Assembly (NCBI GenBank): GCA_050944435.1
Contig: JBMNRB010000003.1
Span: 1 to 64,000 of the forward strand
Direction: 5' to 3'
Length of the DNA: 64,000 nt
Source of the DNA: Ruminococcus_G sp050944435
GTDB taxonomy: Bacteria > Bacillota > Clostridia > Lachnospirales > Lachnospiraceae
Shown here: one piece after another, positions 16,907 to 25,393 of the stretch
Layout of the letters: every line of letters starts with the position of its first letter
Numbering within the stretch: the stretch's first letter is position 1
The notes under the pieces: model-generated
Seen by the model: only the letters and a program-made list of their open reading frames with translations
The model's database searches: none
What the model was told of the DNA's origin: nothing
Program-made: the position numbers and the translations under genes

Positions 16907-17998
16907 ATGAGGAAAAAAATATTCTGCCTGATGTTGGGAATTACTCTGCTGGGTTCTTTGCTGGCAGGGTGCGGAAAGGAAGAGGCTGCGCCAGAGACTA
17001 CACCGCCGAAAGAAGAATCCAATGCGGAGGTCTCAGAAACTGCCCAAGATGCGGCTTCAGGTGAAAGTATTCTGACAAACGGCGGTGAGAGCATTGCCCT
17101 TGCCTCGTTGGAGCATCAGAATGAAACTTCGGACGCCGTTGTTTATTACACCTCTGATATCAGTCCGGAGGCTATGGTAGAGGTTTATAATGCCCTGGAA
17201 GAAGAACTGACCGGTGAGAATACTGCGGTAAAGCTTTCCACCGGGGAGCCGCCTGCCAGCAACTATCTGGATCCGGAGCTGATTGCAGATCTGGTACATC
17301 AGGTGAATGGAACCATCGTGGAGAACAACACGGCTTACGGCGGTCAGCGTTCCAGTACCGCCATGCACTATCAGGTGGCTGAGGATCACGGATTTACAGA
17401 GATTGGAGATTTTGTGGTGCTGGACGAGGATGGTTCCGTCAGCCTGCCGGTGGAAGGCGGAACACAGCTTACGGAAAATCTTGTGGGAGCTCATTTCCCA
17501 GAATATGACGGATATCTGGTACTTTCTCATTTTAAGGGGCATGCCATGGCAGGATTTGGAGGAGCAATCAAAAATATTTCCATCGGCATGGCCTCTCAGG
17601 AGGGGAAGTGCCTGATCCACACAGCGGGGGAAAGCCACACCAGCCCATGGGGCGGCGAACAGGATCCATTTACCGAGAGTATGGCGGAAGCAGGGAAATC
17701 TGTGGTAGATGCCCTGGATGGAAATATCCTCTATGTCAGCGTTATGAATCATCTGTCCGTTGACTGCGACTGCGATGGAAACCCGGAAGAACCGGATATG
17801 CATGATATTGGAATTCTGGCGTCTGCAGACCCGGTGGCGTTGGATCAGGCCTGTGTGGATCTGGTGTACGCCTCTCAGGATGACACGGAATCTCTTATCA
17901 ATCGTATGGAGTCCCGCAATGCAGTCCATGTGCTGGAGCATGGAGAGGATATTGGCCTGGGAAGCAGGACATATCAGATGGTAAGCATCGATGAATGA
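16907..17998 (+). CDS. DUF362 domain lipoprotein
   Basis: Exported lipoprotein of 363 residues: signal peptide with lipobox LLAGC (Cys22), an acidic low-complexity linker to about residue 55, then a DUF362 domain. DUF362 hallmarks include VKLSTGEPPASNYLDPELIADLV, the FKGHAMAGFGGAIKNISIG stretch and the C-terminal ADPVALDQACVDLVYA. Many DUF362 proteins carry ferredoxin-like cysteines; here only DCDCDGN is seen, so an iron-sulfur cluster is doubtful. Its last 8 bases overlap the permease gene. Confidence 0.83.
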   Translation: MRKKIFCLMLGITLLGSLLAGCGKEEAAPETTPPKEESNAEVSETAQDAASGESILTNGGESIALASLEHQNETSDAVVYYTSDISPEAMVEVYNALEEELTGENTAVKLSTGEPPASNYLDPELIADLVHQVNGTIVENNTAYGGQRSSTAMHYQVAEDHGFTEIGDFVVLDEDGSVSLPVEGGTQLTENLVGAHFPEYDGYLVLSHFKGHAMAGFGGAIKNISIGMASQEGKCLIHTAGESHTSPWGGEQDPFTESMAEAGKSVVDALDGNILYVSVMNHLSVDCDCDGNPEEPDMHDIGILASADPVALDQACVDLVYASQDDTESLINRMESRNAVHVLEHGEDIGLGSRTYQMVSIDE

Positions 17999-18902
17999 GA
18001 TGATTGATGTCCTGCACAGGGAGTTCGTCTATATCTGGTACTATTTTGATGTGCAGTTCCGTCAGATTTTCGGCTATTGGGCAATCGGTATTCTGCTGGG
18101 TTCCTGTATCTCTGTCTTTCTAAAGGATAAAATTCATAATCTGCTTCGGGCCATGAATCAGAGAAAAATGGGACTGATTGGAATTGTGCCGGCAAGTCTT
18201 CTGGGAATTGCTTCTCCGCTGTGCATGTACGGTACAATTCCTCTGGCTGCCTCTTTTTCCAGAAGCGGAATGAGGGATGAATGGCTGGCTTCTTTTATGA
18301 TGTGTTCGATTCTGCTCAACCCTCAGCTGATCATTTACAGCACTGCTTTGGGGGCAACCGCTCTGGCGGTACGGATCGTGTCCTGCTTTCTTTGCGGGGT
18401 TGCCGCAGGACTGCTGATCTGGATCTTCAAGAAAGAAAAGCCCTTTTTTTATTTTGACAGCTTTAATGAGCCGGCAAGCCGCGACACAGACCCCAATCTT
18501 TTGTTTCGTCTGCTGAAAAATATAGGACGGAATATTCGGGCTACCGGTCCGTATTTTCTGATTGGTGTTCTGCTGTCTGCACTGTTTCAGCGGTATGTGC
18601 CCGAGGATCTGATGACAGCGGTATTTGGAGGGAACGAAGCCTTTGGCGTGCTGATGGCGGCCACAGTGGGGGTTCCTCTCTATGCCTGCGGAGGCGGAAC
18701 GATCCCACTGCTTCAGGCATGGCTCATGGACGGGATGAGTATGGGCAGTGCGGCAGCGTTTATGATCACCGGTCCGTCTACGAAAATTACAAATCTAGGC
18801 GCTCTAAAGATCATATTAGGATTGAAAAACTTTGTATTTTATATTGGCTTTGTTATGGCATTTTCTTTCCTGACGGGTCTTGCGGTGAATCTGATTGTAT
18901 AA
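17991..18902 (+). CDS. Permease of the DUF318/ArsP-like family
   Basis: Integral membrane permease of 303 residues with about eight hydrophobic segments. Two similar halves are visible: ASPLCMYGTIPLAASF...MCSILLNPQL and GVPLYACGGGTIPLLQAWL...MITGPSTKITNLG, the duplicated motif of this family. Some relatives export arsenic or other soft-metal species, but the substrate here is unknown. It overlaps the DUF362 gene by 8 bases, so they are translationally coupled. Confidence 0.85.
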   Translation: MNEMIDVLHREFVYIWYYFDVQFRQIFGYWAIGILLGSCISVFLKDKIHNLLRAMNQRKMGLIGIVPASLLGIASPLCMYGTIPLAASFSRSGMRDEWLASFMMCSILLNPQLIIYSTALGATALAVRIVSCFLCGVAAGLLIWIFKKEKPFFYFDSFNEPASRDTDPNLLFRLLKNIGRNIRATGPYFLIGVLLSALFQRYVPEDLMTAVFGGNEAFGVLMAATVGVPLYACGGGTIPLLQAWLMDGMSMGSAAAFMITGPSTKITNLGALKIILGLKNFVFYIGFVMAFSFLTGLAVNLIV

Positions 18903-18976
18903 GATGGTGGAAAGCAGGTACTGAGATGAAAATATGGAACATGCTGATATGAATGTTTAATATAAAAAAGATATCA

Positions 18977-19016
18977 AACAGGCTATGTATAAAACACTGC
19001 ATAACCTGTTTTTTTC
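18977..19016 (+). terminator. Terminator after the permease operon
   Basis: AACAGGCTATG (18977-18987) pairs with CATAACCTGTT (19000-19010) with one mismatch, followed by a run of T. The end of the truncated Rrf2 remnant on the other strand meets this hairpin. Confidence 0.8.
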
Positions 19017-19182
19017 AGAAAAGAAGAGCAGCTTTTCGCAAAGAGGACATAAGCTGGCGAACGCATCCTGGATTTGTGCGGATGCTTTTTGCGATGCTGT
19101 CGCTGGACAATGAACCTTTTGGATCCAGGACGATAAAGGCCAGGATATGGACGGCGTCGCTGACTCTTGTTGAATATTTCAT
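19015..19182 (-). pseudogene. Truncated Rrf2 family regulator
   Basis: Minus-strand reading frame of 55 codons with a good GGAGG site before its ATG. The product begins MKYSTRVSDAVHILAFI and continues through a winged-helix core containing SSDSIAKSIRTNPGCVRQLM, clear Rrf2 family features. It stops at TGA (19017-19015) after RKAALLF, exactly where the DNA enters the terminator of the neighbouring operon. Rrf2 proteins are normally about 130-150 residues, so the wing end and the C-terminal cysteine/effector part are gone. The frame could still be translated as a bare DNA-binding domain. Confidence 0.75.
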
Positions 19183-19267
19183 GGCAGCACCTCCTCGTTG
19201 ATGTTAGCGACAGCAGAAAGTGAAGGATTTCTGCTTCTCTGAGATTTTTTCACACTTATACCAGATT

Positions 19268-19906
19268 CTATAAATCGACTTTTTGGAAGAATCTGACAGA
19301 AATCCGGTACGCCCAAAAGAGCACAAGAGTGTAGCACAGGATTCCAAGAACAAGGATTGGGATCTGTCGCATAAGATCTGGTACAGCATAGCTGTCCAGC
19401 CAGGAGAGGCTGGGAAAACGGACAGCTCCTTCTACAGCAATCATCAACAGAAGCATGGGAACAGAAGCAATGATAAAAGCCTTGCCGGCTTTATAACCAT
19501 TCCTGTAGTAGGCGGGGAAGAATACCAGATCAAAGGCTCCATAGATCATCAGGCCAAATCCGTACCAGGCTATGGTGGCGTCAATTCCCACAGGATTGTT
19601 CTGAATTTCGAGAATTCTCCGCAGAATAACACAGGGAATAGAGACTGCCAGTTGAAACACCTGCAGGAAGAGAACCATCTGGCATTTTCCTTTGATGATT
19701 TCTTTTTTGGCTACTGGAAGAATGGCAGTGTACCAGGCGTCGTTGGTTTCTCTGGTATAGAGAAGTGAAAAATATGGAGCCAGGCATCCAAACATGAAGA
19801 TAACCGTGTAAGGATAGGCTGGCACAATGACCAAACAGCCCAAAAACGAGAAGACAATGGAGGTGGGATGAGCGGCAAGAAATAATTCTTTATAGAGCAT
19901 TTTCAT
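19268..19906 (-). CDS. ABC-2 type transporter permease
   Basis: Membrane protein of 212 residues with about six hydrophobic segments and the ABC-2 pattern: a YTRETNDAWYTAILPVAKKEIIKGK segment between helices, typical of small bacitracin/lantibiotic-type permeases. It is the last gene of a leftward operon and overlaps the ATPase gene by 17 bases. It probably forms an exporter with that ATPase; the substrate is unknown. Confidence 0.8.
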   Translation of the reverse strand: MKMLYKELFLAAHPTSIVFSFLGCLVIVPAYPYTVIFMFGCLAPYFSLLYTRETNDAWYTAILPVAKKEIIKGKCQMVLFLQVFQLAVSIPCVILRRILEIQNNPVGIDATIAWYGFGLMIYGAFDLVFFPAYYRNGYKAGKAFIIASVPMLLLMIAVEGAVRFPSLSWLDSYAVPDLMRQIPILVLGILCYTLVLFWAYRISVRFFQKVDL

Positions 19907-20648
19907 TAAGAGTTCTCCTTTCTGTGCGCAGCATAATTTCTTCCAAAGTAAGCGGCTGCGTATCTTCGGGTGTTTTTAAGTGTTCGAATGAACGCAGGAA
20001 AGTCGCCCTGTCTGTGCTTTTCAGTACAACACCGTTTTGAATATAAGTAATATCGTCAGCGCATCGGTCCAAATCGGAAGTAATATGAGTGGAAAATAAA
20101 ATCGATCGTTTTCCATCTTTTACAATGCGGGTGAAAATATGAAGGATTTCATCCCGGGAAACCGGATCAAGACCGGATGTAGGCTCATCCAGAAGATAAA
20201 GCCGGGCATTATGGGACAACGCCAATGCCAGCAGATATTTTACCTTCATTCCATTGGATAGGGACCGGAACTGTTTGTTCTCGTCCAGAGCAAACTGAGA
20301 AAGATATTTCTCATACCGGTCCTGATCCCACTCCTTATAAAAGCGTCGGGTGACAGCAGTAATAACGGATAGTTTTTTCAAAGGATAAAAATCGATCCCG
20401 CCGAATACGACGCCAATACTCTGTTTGCACTTTTCCTCATTCTGATAAAAATCCTTTCCCAGCATAGTTACAGATCCGGAATCCGGACGCACCATATTTA
20501 AAATGGATTTTAAGGCGGTACTTTTTCCTGCGCCATTTTTTCCGATCAGGCCCATAATTCGTCCGGGTTTTATGGAAAAGGAAATATCCTGCAGAGTAAA
20601 TCCCGGATATTGCTTTTGCAGGTGTTCTACCTGTAAGAGTTCAGTCAT
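19890..20648 (-). CDS. ABC transporter ATPase
   Basis: Export-type ATPase of 252 residues: Walker A GKNGAGKST near residue 37, Walker B LYLLDEPTSGLD near 150-161, and a switch His in STHITSD. The signature is the weakened SLSNGMKVK rather than LSGGQ, common in ABC-2 partners. It overlaps the fusion regulator by 4 bases and the permease by 17, forming one operon. Confidence 0.92.
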   Translation of the reverse strand: MTELLQVEHLQKQYPGFTLQDISFSIKPGRIMGLIGKNGAGKSTALKSILNMVRPDSGSVTMLGKDFYQNEEKCKQSIGVVFGGIDFYPLKKLSVITAVTRRFYKEWDQDRYEKYLSQFALDENKQFRSLSNGMKVKYLLALALSHNARLYLLDEPTSGLDPVSRDEILHIFTRIVKDGKRSILFSTHITSDLDRCADDITYIQNGVVLKSTDRATFLRSFEHLKTPEDTQPLTLEEIMLRTERRTLNENAL

Positions 20649-21112
20649 TGTGGATCCTCCTTTTCATCGTTTAACATATCGCGGAGAACGGCAATGTTAT
20701 GAAGAATCATATCACCGGGAATCAGAGCTATCCCTGCGCTTCCCGGTTTTTCATCGCCCAGGACGACAAGAAGATCGCCTGGCCTGATCTGAAAAAGATC
20801 CCGGGCTTTTTTCGGGAGAACGATCTGCCCACGATCTCCCATTTTGACTGTACCAAAGAAGTGTTTGCCTTTTGGCGGGATGGGCATATGGGTTTCTTTC
20901 TGATCATAATGTATCAGAGCATCCACAGAAACATCGTAGAGTTCTGCCAGGGCGTCACAGTTGAGAATGTCCGGAACAGTCTCGCCGGATTCCCATTTTG
21001 CCACAGCCTGCCTTGTCACGCCGACTTTTTCAGCTACCTCTTCCTGGGAATATTTGTGATACTGCCGAAGTGCAGACAAATTTTGAGAAATCAGGTTTGT
21101 TTGTTTTTTCAT
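20645..21112 (-). CDS. XRE-AbrB fusion transcriptional regulator
   Basis: Regulator of 155 residues with two DNA-binding domains. Residues 8-62 are an XRE helix-turn-helix (EEVAEKVGVTRQAVAKWESG). Residues 84-128 are a SpoVT/AbrB-type swapped-hairpin domain (VKMGDRGQIVLPKKARDLFQIRPGDLLVVLGD). It heads the ABC-2 exporter operon and overlaps the ATPase start by 4 bases. It probably controls this operon, though that is inferred from position. An AAGGAGG site precedes the ATG. Confidence 0.87.
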   Translation of the reverse strand: MKKQTNLISQNLSALRQYHKYSQEEVAEKVGVTRQAVAKWESGETVPDILNCDALAELYDVSVDALIHYDQKETHMPIPPKGKHFFGTVKMGDRGQIVLPKKARDLFQIRPGDLLVVLGDEKPGSAGIALIPGDMILHNIAVLRDMLNDEKEDPQ

Positions 21113-21386
21113 GTATTTCCAACCTCCTTGCCATTATTATACCGTGTACCTGACGGATTTCTACCAACAGATGCTGACATAAAATGTACGTTTTGGTTGC
21201 CTTTGATTTTTTGTTCCGGCAATGCTGTTGCTCATCTATATTTTGTTTTAAAACTGGCGGTAATTACCGGATTGAAAAATTAAGTTTTGACTGTTGAAAG
21301 GATATAAGTCAAAAAATTATTTATTTGGCTTTATCTAAAGAAATACCATAAAACGCCTATCTTTCATAATAATACGCAACAATATT

Positions 21387-21415
21387 TTGACAGATCAAAG
21401 TGCGTATAGTACAAT
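21387..21415 (+). promoter_or_regulatory. Rightward promoter, distal
   Basis: TTGACA (21387-21392) and TACAAT (21410-21415) with a 17-base spacer. The -10 box lies within the perfect palindrome GTACAATTTGTAC (21409-21421), a possible operator. It would give a leader of about 230 bases. Confidence 0.6.
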
Positions 21416-21503
21416 TTGTACAAACCATCAATTTTTTTATATTCCAGGATCAAGCCTCTGCTTTACAGAAAGCCAGACCTCAGAAATATTAGGATTTAAA
21501 TAT

Positions 21504-21532
21504 TTGACTTTTCATCGGAAACGATTTATATT
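21504..21532 (+). promoter_or_regulatory. Rightward promoter, proximal
   Basis: TTGACT (21504-21509) and TATATT (21527-21532) with a 17-base spacer, about 118 bases before the radical SAM gene start. Confidence 0.5.
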
Positions 21533-21650
21533 CGTATACGATATGGGCAAAGCATGCCGGCATCAGGATGGGTATTTGACGAAATTTTTGTGTATTAGGT
21601 CTGCTGTGAATTAAAGTTAAATAAATTGTACAAAGAAACAGGTGTTTATG

Positions 21651-23516
21651 ATGAGAAAACTTGCTTTAAATGATGAAATTTTGTTGCAAATAGATAAACC
21701 GGCCCGCTATATCGGAGGCGAGGTAAACGCGGTTATGAAGGATCCTAAAAAGGTGAACGTACGTTTTGCGATGTGCTTCCCGGACGTCTATGAGATCGGC
21801 ATGTCCCACCTGGGCATCCAGATTCTCTATGATATGTTTAATCAGCGGGAGGATATCTGGTGTGAAAGGGTTTATTCTCCCTGGCCGGATCTGGATCAGA
21901 TGATGCGGGAAAGAGAAATTCCTTTGTTTGCCCTGGAGTCCCAGGAGGAAATCCGGAAGTTTGATTTTCTGGGAATCACCATCCAGTATGAAATGTGTTA
22001 CACCAACATCCTGCAGATTCTTGATCTGTCAAAAATTCCCCTCCATGCAGAGGACCGAGGGAATGATGATCCTCTGGTGATCGGGGGCGGTCCCTGCGCT
22101 TATAATCCGGAGCCGCTGGCGCCTTTTTTTGATATGTTCTACATAGGAGAAGGTGAGACAGTTTACTTTGCGCTGATGGATCTTTATAAAAAATGTAAAA
22201 AAGAGGGCTATGACCGGAAAGAGTTTTTAAAAAAAGCCGCCTGCATACCGGGAATTTATGTGCCTCAGTTTTATGAAGCCGCTTATCATGAAGACGGTAC
22301 TCTGGCATCTTTTGCCCCTCTGGAAGAGGGAATTCCGGTAAAAATTGAAAAACAGGCGGTAATGGATATGTCTCATACGTATTACCCGAAAAAACCGGTG
22401 GTTCCTTTTATCAAGGCAACTCAGGATCGGGCGGTACTGGAAATTCAGCGGGGATGTATCCGCGGATGCCGGTTCTGCCAGGCGGGAATGATTTACCGGC
22501 CGGTGAGAGAGCGAAGTCTTGAAACGCTGAAAGAACTGGCGAAAGAGATTTTAAAAGGTACCGGTCATGAGGAAATATCTTTAAGTTCCTTAAGTTCCAG
22601 CGATTATTCCAAACTTCCCGAGCTGATGGATTTTTTGCTTGAAGAATGCAAAAAAACAGGCGTGAACATTTCTCTTCCGTCTCTTAGAATCGATTCTTTT
22701 TCTCTGGACGTCATGAGTAAAGTACAGGATGTGAAGAAAAGTTCGCTGACTTTTGCACCGGAAGCAGGTACCCAGAGGCTTCGGGACGTGATCAACAAGG
22801 GGCTTACCGAGGAGGAGATTCTGGAAGGAGCGGAAAAAGCTTTTGCCGGAGGCTGGACCAAGGTAAAACTCTATTTTATGCTGGGACTTCCCACAGAGAC
22901 CAGGGAAGATCAGAAAGCTATTGCTCATCTGGCGGAAAAGGTTGCCAGAAAGTATTATGAGATTCCGAAGGAAAGAAGAAAAGGGAAGTGTCAGATTACG
23001 GTCAGTACTTCGTTTTTCGTCCCCAAACCCTTTACCCCCTTTCAATGGGCTTCCATGTGTCCCGAGGAGGAATACCTTTCCAGAGCCAATACGGTCAGAA
23101 ACGAAATCCGGGAACAGTTGAACCAGAAAAGTATCCGGTATAACTGGCATGAAGCGGATGTTACAATTTTAGAAGGCATCCTGGCCAGAGGGGACAGAAG
23201 AGTGGCCCGGGTAATCGAGAGAGCTTACAAAAACGGGGCTGTTTTTGACGCCTGGAGCGAATATTTTGACTATGAATGCTGGAAACAGGCATTTTCCATG
23301 GAAGGGATAGATCCTGATTTTTATACCATGAGGGAACGGACAGAGGAAGAGCTGTTCCCCTGGGATTTTATCGATGCAAAAGTGACCAAAAGTTTCCTGC
23401 GGAAGGAATGGGAACGGGCGGCCGCGGGAGAAGTAACGCCGAACTGCCGGATGCAGTGTTCCGGATGCGGTGCAGCAGTTTTGCAGGGAGGTGTATGTGT
23501 TGAAAGTAAGAATTAA
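21651..23516 (+). CDS. B12-binding-type radical SAM protein (TIGR03960 family)
   Basis: Large radical SAM protein of about 621 residues with an N-terminal Rossmann-like B12-binding-type domain and a central radical SAM domain. The cluster cysteines are in RGCIRGCRFCQAG near residue 270, followed by SLSSLSSSDY and PSLRIDSFS. The C-terminus has a second Cys group (CRMQCSGCG). Together with the next gene it matches the TIGR03960/TIGR03936 pair, often fused in other species and found beside RNase E/G. The reaction is undefined. ATG 21651 (8 bases after AGG) was chosen; ATG 21648 is also possible. Confidence 0.88.
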   Translation: MRKLALNDEILLQIDKPARYIGGEVNAVMKDPKKVNVRFAMCFPDVYEIGMSHLGIQILYDMFNQREDIWCERVYSPWPDLDQMMREREIPLFALESQEEIRKFDFLGITIQYEMCYTNILQILDLSKIPLHAEDRGNDDPLVIGGGPCAYNPEPLAPFFDMFYIGEGETVYFALMDLYKKCKKEGYDRKEFLKKAACIPGIYVPQFYEAAYHEDGTLASFAPLEEGIPVKIEKQAVMDMSHTYYPKKPVVPFIKATQDRAVLEIQRGCIRGCRFCQAGMIYRPVRERSLETLKELAKEILKGTGHEEISLSSLSSSDYSKLPELMDFLLEECKKTGVNISLPSLRIDSFSLDVMSKVQDVKKSSLTFAPEAGTQRLRDVINKGLTEEEILEGAEKAFAGGWTKVKLYFMLGLPTETREDQKAIAHLAEKVARKYYEIPKERRKGKCQITVSTSFFVPKPFTPFQWASMCPEEEYLSRANTVRNEIREQLNQKSIRYNWHEADVTILEGILARGDRRVARVIERAYKNGAVFDAWSEYFDYECWKQAFSMEGIDPDFYTMRERTEEELFPWDFIDAKVTKSFLRKEWERAAAGEVTPNCRMQCSGCGAAVLQGGVCVESKN

Positions 23517-24207
23517 ATTCGAGAAAACCGGCGTAATGAAGTACGTGGGACACCTGGATATGATGCGGTATTTTCAAAAAGCTATCCGCCGTGCCGGCAT
23601 TGATGTGGCTTTTTCTGAAGGGTTCAGTCCTCATATGATTATGTCCTTTGCCTATCCGCTGGGAGTAGGGATGACCAGCAGCGGGGAATATTTCGATCTG
23701 GAAATCAATACCCCTATGTCGACGGCGGAGATGGGACGGCTGTTCAACAGTGTTATGGTGGAAGGCGTGCGGGTTTTAAGCGTAAGGAAGATTCCCGATG
23801 ATAAAAAAAGCAAAGGAATGTCTTTGGTGGCCGCCGCTGACTATTATGTGGATTTTCGTCCGGGAATGGAGCCGAAACAGGATTATAAAAAATTGATTTC
23901 CGCATTTATGGCCCAGCCTTCCGTGGTTATGCTGAAAAAAACAAAGCGAAGTGTGGAGGAGACAGATATACGGCCAATGATCTATCGCTTTGAAGCAGTG
24001 GATCAGAGACTGTTTATGCAGCTTCAGAGCGGGAGCGCAAAAAATCTGAAGCCGGATCTGGTGATGGAAGCCTTTTACCGGTATATGGGAGAAGAGATCC
24101 TTCCCTTTGCCTGGATGATTCATCGTCAGGAGATTTACGCAGATGTTGGAAGTGAGAAAAAGCGGAAGCTGGTGACGCTGGAAAGTCTGGGAGAGATCAT
24201 TGAATAA
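23500..24207 (+). CDS. TIGR03936 family radical SAM-associated protein (DUF2344)
   Basis: About 235 residues beginning KVRIKFEKTGVMKYVGHLDMMRYFQKAIRRA, the typical start of DUF2344 proteins, with the conserved FSEGFSPHMIMSFAYPLGVG segment. It works with, or is fused to, the preceding radical SAM protein in other genomes. The start is a non-ATG codon: TTG at 23500 lies 8 bases after GGAGG, and GTG at 23497 is an alternative. It overlaps the upstream gene by about 17 bases and the RNase gene by 8. Confidence 0.85.
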   Translation: MKVRIKFEKTGVMKYVGHLDMMRYFQKAIRRAGIDVAFSEGFSPHMIMSFAYPLGVGMTSSGEYFDLEINTPMSTAEMGRLFNSVMVEGVRVLSVRKIPDDKKSKGMSLVAAADYYVDFRPGMEPKQDYKKLISAFMAQPSVVMLKKTKRSVEETDIRPMIYRFEAVDQRLFMQLQSGSAKNLKPDLVMEAFYRYMGEEILPFAWMIHRQEIYADVGSEKKRKLVTLESLGEIIE

Positions 24208-25393
24208 AAAAATTGTCATTACCAAAATGCGCCTGTTTGGAAAGGCCTGTCTCGTTATGGCAGTGCTGGAAGATGATGCCATAGTGGAACTGCAGCTGCA
24301 TCCCGTATCATCGCCTTCTTTGCTTGGCAACATTTATATAGGCATGGTGGAAAAAGTGCTTCCGGAGATTAAAGGCGCCTTTGTGAAGATACAGCCGGAT
24401 ATGCCCTGCTATTATTCTCTGGAGGAAAAGGCCGGATTGCGGCCCGGCGATGAGATTGTGGTACAGGTTTGTCAGGAGGCGTTGAAGACCAAGGTTCCCA
24501 AAGTAACTTCCAATCTGAATTTATCCGGAAAGTACATGGTGCTTACTTCAGAAAAGCCTGGTCTTGGGGTGTCTGCCAAGCTGGACCAGCAGGATAGAAA
24601 GCGTTTGAAAAGCTGGGTTTCCCCGATGATGCGGAAAGATTGGGGAATTATCGTTCGGACAAATGCTGCGGAGGCGACAAAAGAAGAACTTGAGGAAGAG
24701 ATTTTATATCTGTACCGGCGGATGGAAACCATCGGGAAAAAGGGAAAGACCAGAACCTGTTATTCGCTTCTGGAAGAGGCCCAGCCCTTTTATCTTCCAG
24801 CCATCAGAGATATTAAAGACGCAGAGCTTCAGAAGGTTGTGACAGACATTCCGCAGATCTATGAAAATATTTTAACTTATTACAGGGAATGCTGCCCGGA
24901 ATCATTGGAAAAAGTACAGTGGTATGAGGACCGGCTGCTTCCCCTTTACAAACTTTACTCACTGGAAAGCGCTCTTTCGGAAGCAGAAAAGGAAAAAGTG
25001 TGGCTGAAAAGCGGCGGATTTCTGGTAATACAACAGACGGAAGCTTTTGTCGCAGTGGACGTAAACACTGGAAAATATGCGGCGAGAAGGAAAGCTTCCG
25101 AAACCTATCGGAAAATTAATCTTGAGGCGGCAAAAGAGATTGCCCGCCAATTGCGCCTGCGGAATTTATATGGTATTATTCTTATTGATTTTATTAATAT
25201 GGATAATCCGGATCATCGGGAAGAGCTGCTGCATGTATTGGCGTCTTATCTGCGGAAGGATCCCATAGGCGCTCAGGTCGTAGATATGACCCGGCTGCAG
25301 ATTACAGAAGTCACCCGAAAAAAAATGCGCAAATCACTGGATGAGCAGATAAAAGATCTGAAACATGGCAAGGAGGGCTGTGAAGATGAGTAA
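24200..25393 (+). CDS. Ribonuclease E/G family protein
   Basis: Endoribonuclease of the RNase E/G family, 397 residues, for RNA processing and decay. An S1-like domain spans about residues 35-120 (GNIYIGMVEKVLPEIKGAFVKI). The catalytic part carries the metal-binding aspartates in VAVDVNTGKY and IILIDFINM. The zinc-link CPxCxG motif of longer homologues is absent; the protein ends soon after the TRLQITEVTRKKMRKSL segment. It starts with TTG at 24200, overlapping the upstream gene by 8 bases. Confidence 0.87.
   Translation: MNKKIVITKMRLFGKACLVMAVLEDDAIVELQLHPVSSPSLLGNIYIGMVEKVLPEIKGAFVKIQPDMPCYYSLEEKAGLRPGDEIVVQVCQEALKTKVPKVTSNLNLSGKYMVLTSEKPGLGVSAKLDQQDRKRLKSWVSPMMRKDWGIIVRTNAAEATKEELEEEILYLYRRMETIGKKGKTRTCYSLLEEAQPFYLPAIRDIKDAELQKVVTDIPQIYENILTYYRECCPESLEKVQWYEDRLLPLYKLYSLESALSEAEKEKVWLKSGGFLVIQQTEAFVAVDVNTGKYAARRKASETYRKINLEAAKEIARQLRLRNLYGIILIDFINMDNPDHREELLHVLASYLRKDPIGAQVVDMTRLQITEVTRKKMRKSLDEQIKDLKHGKEGCEDE

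Larger units (their letters stand above)
21113..21650. other. Long AT-rich divergent intergenic region
   Basis: About 540 bases without a convincing gene, between the XRE-AbrB operon and the B12-binding radical SAM gene. It contains two rightward promoter candidates, two copies of TTGTACAAA (21416-21424 and 21626-21634) and a perfect palindrome ATGCCGGCAT in the predicted leader. No known riboswitch could be recognised with confidence. Confidence 0.6.

Noticed and set aside
17057..17941. Long minus-strand reading frame (294 codons) opposite the DUF362 gene
   Set aside because: It has no ribosome site or recognisable motif and lies fully opposite a gene with clear family sequence and signal peptide.
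18953..19201. Plus-strand reading frame of 82 codons after the permease
   Set aside because: The minus strand of the same DNA encodes a clear Rrf2 fragment with a ribosome site; the plus frame also runs through a terminator.
21533..21640. Possible cyclic-di-GMP or other riboswitch in the leader
   Set aside because: A GGGCAAAGC stretch and a small palindrome resemble part of such motifs, but the second conserved helix and receptor are absent.
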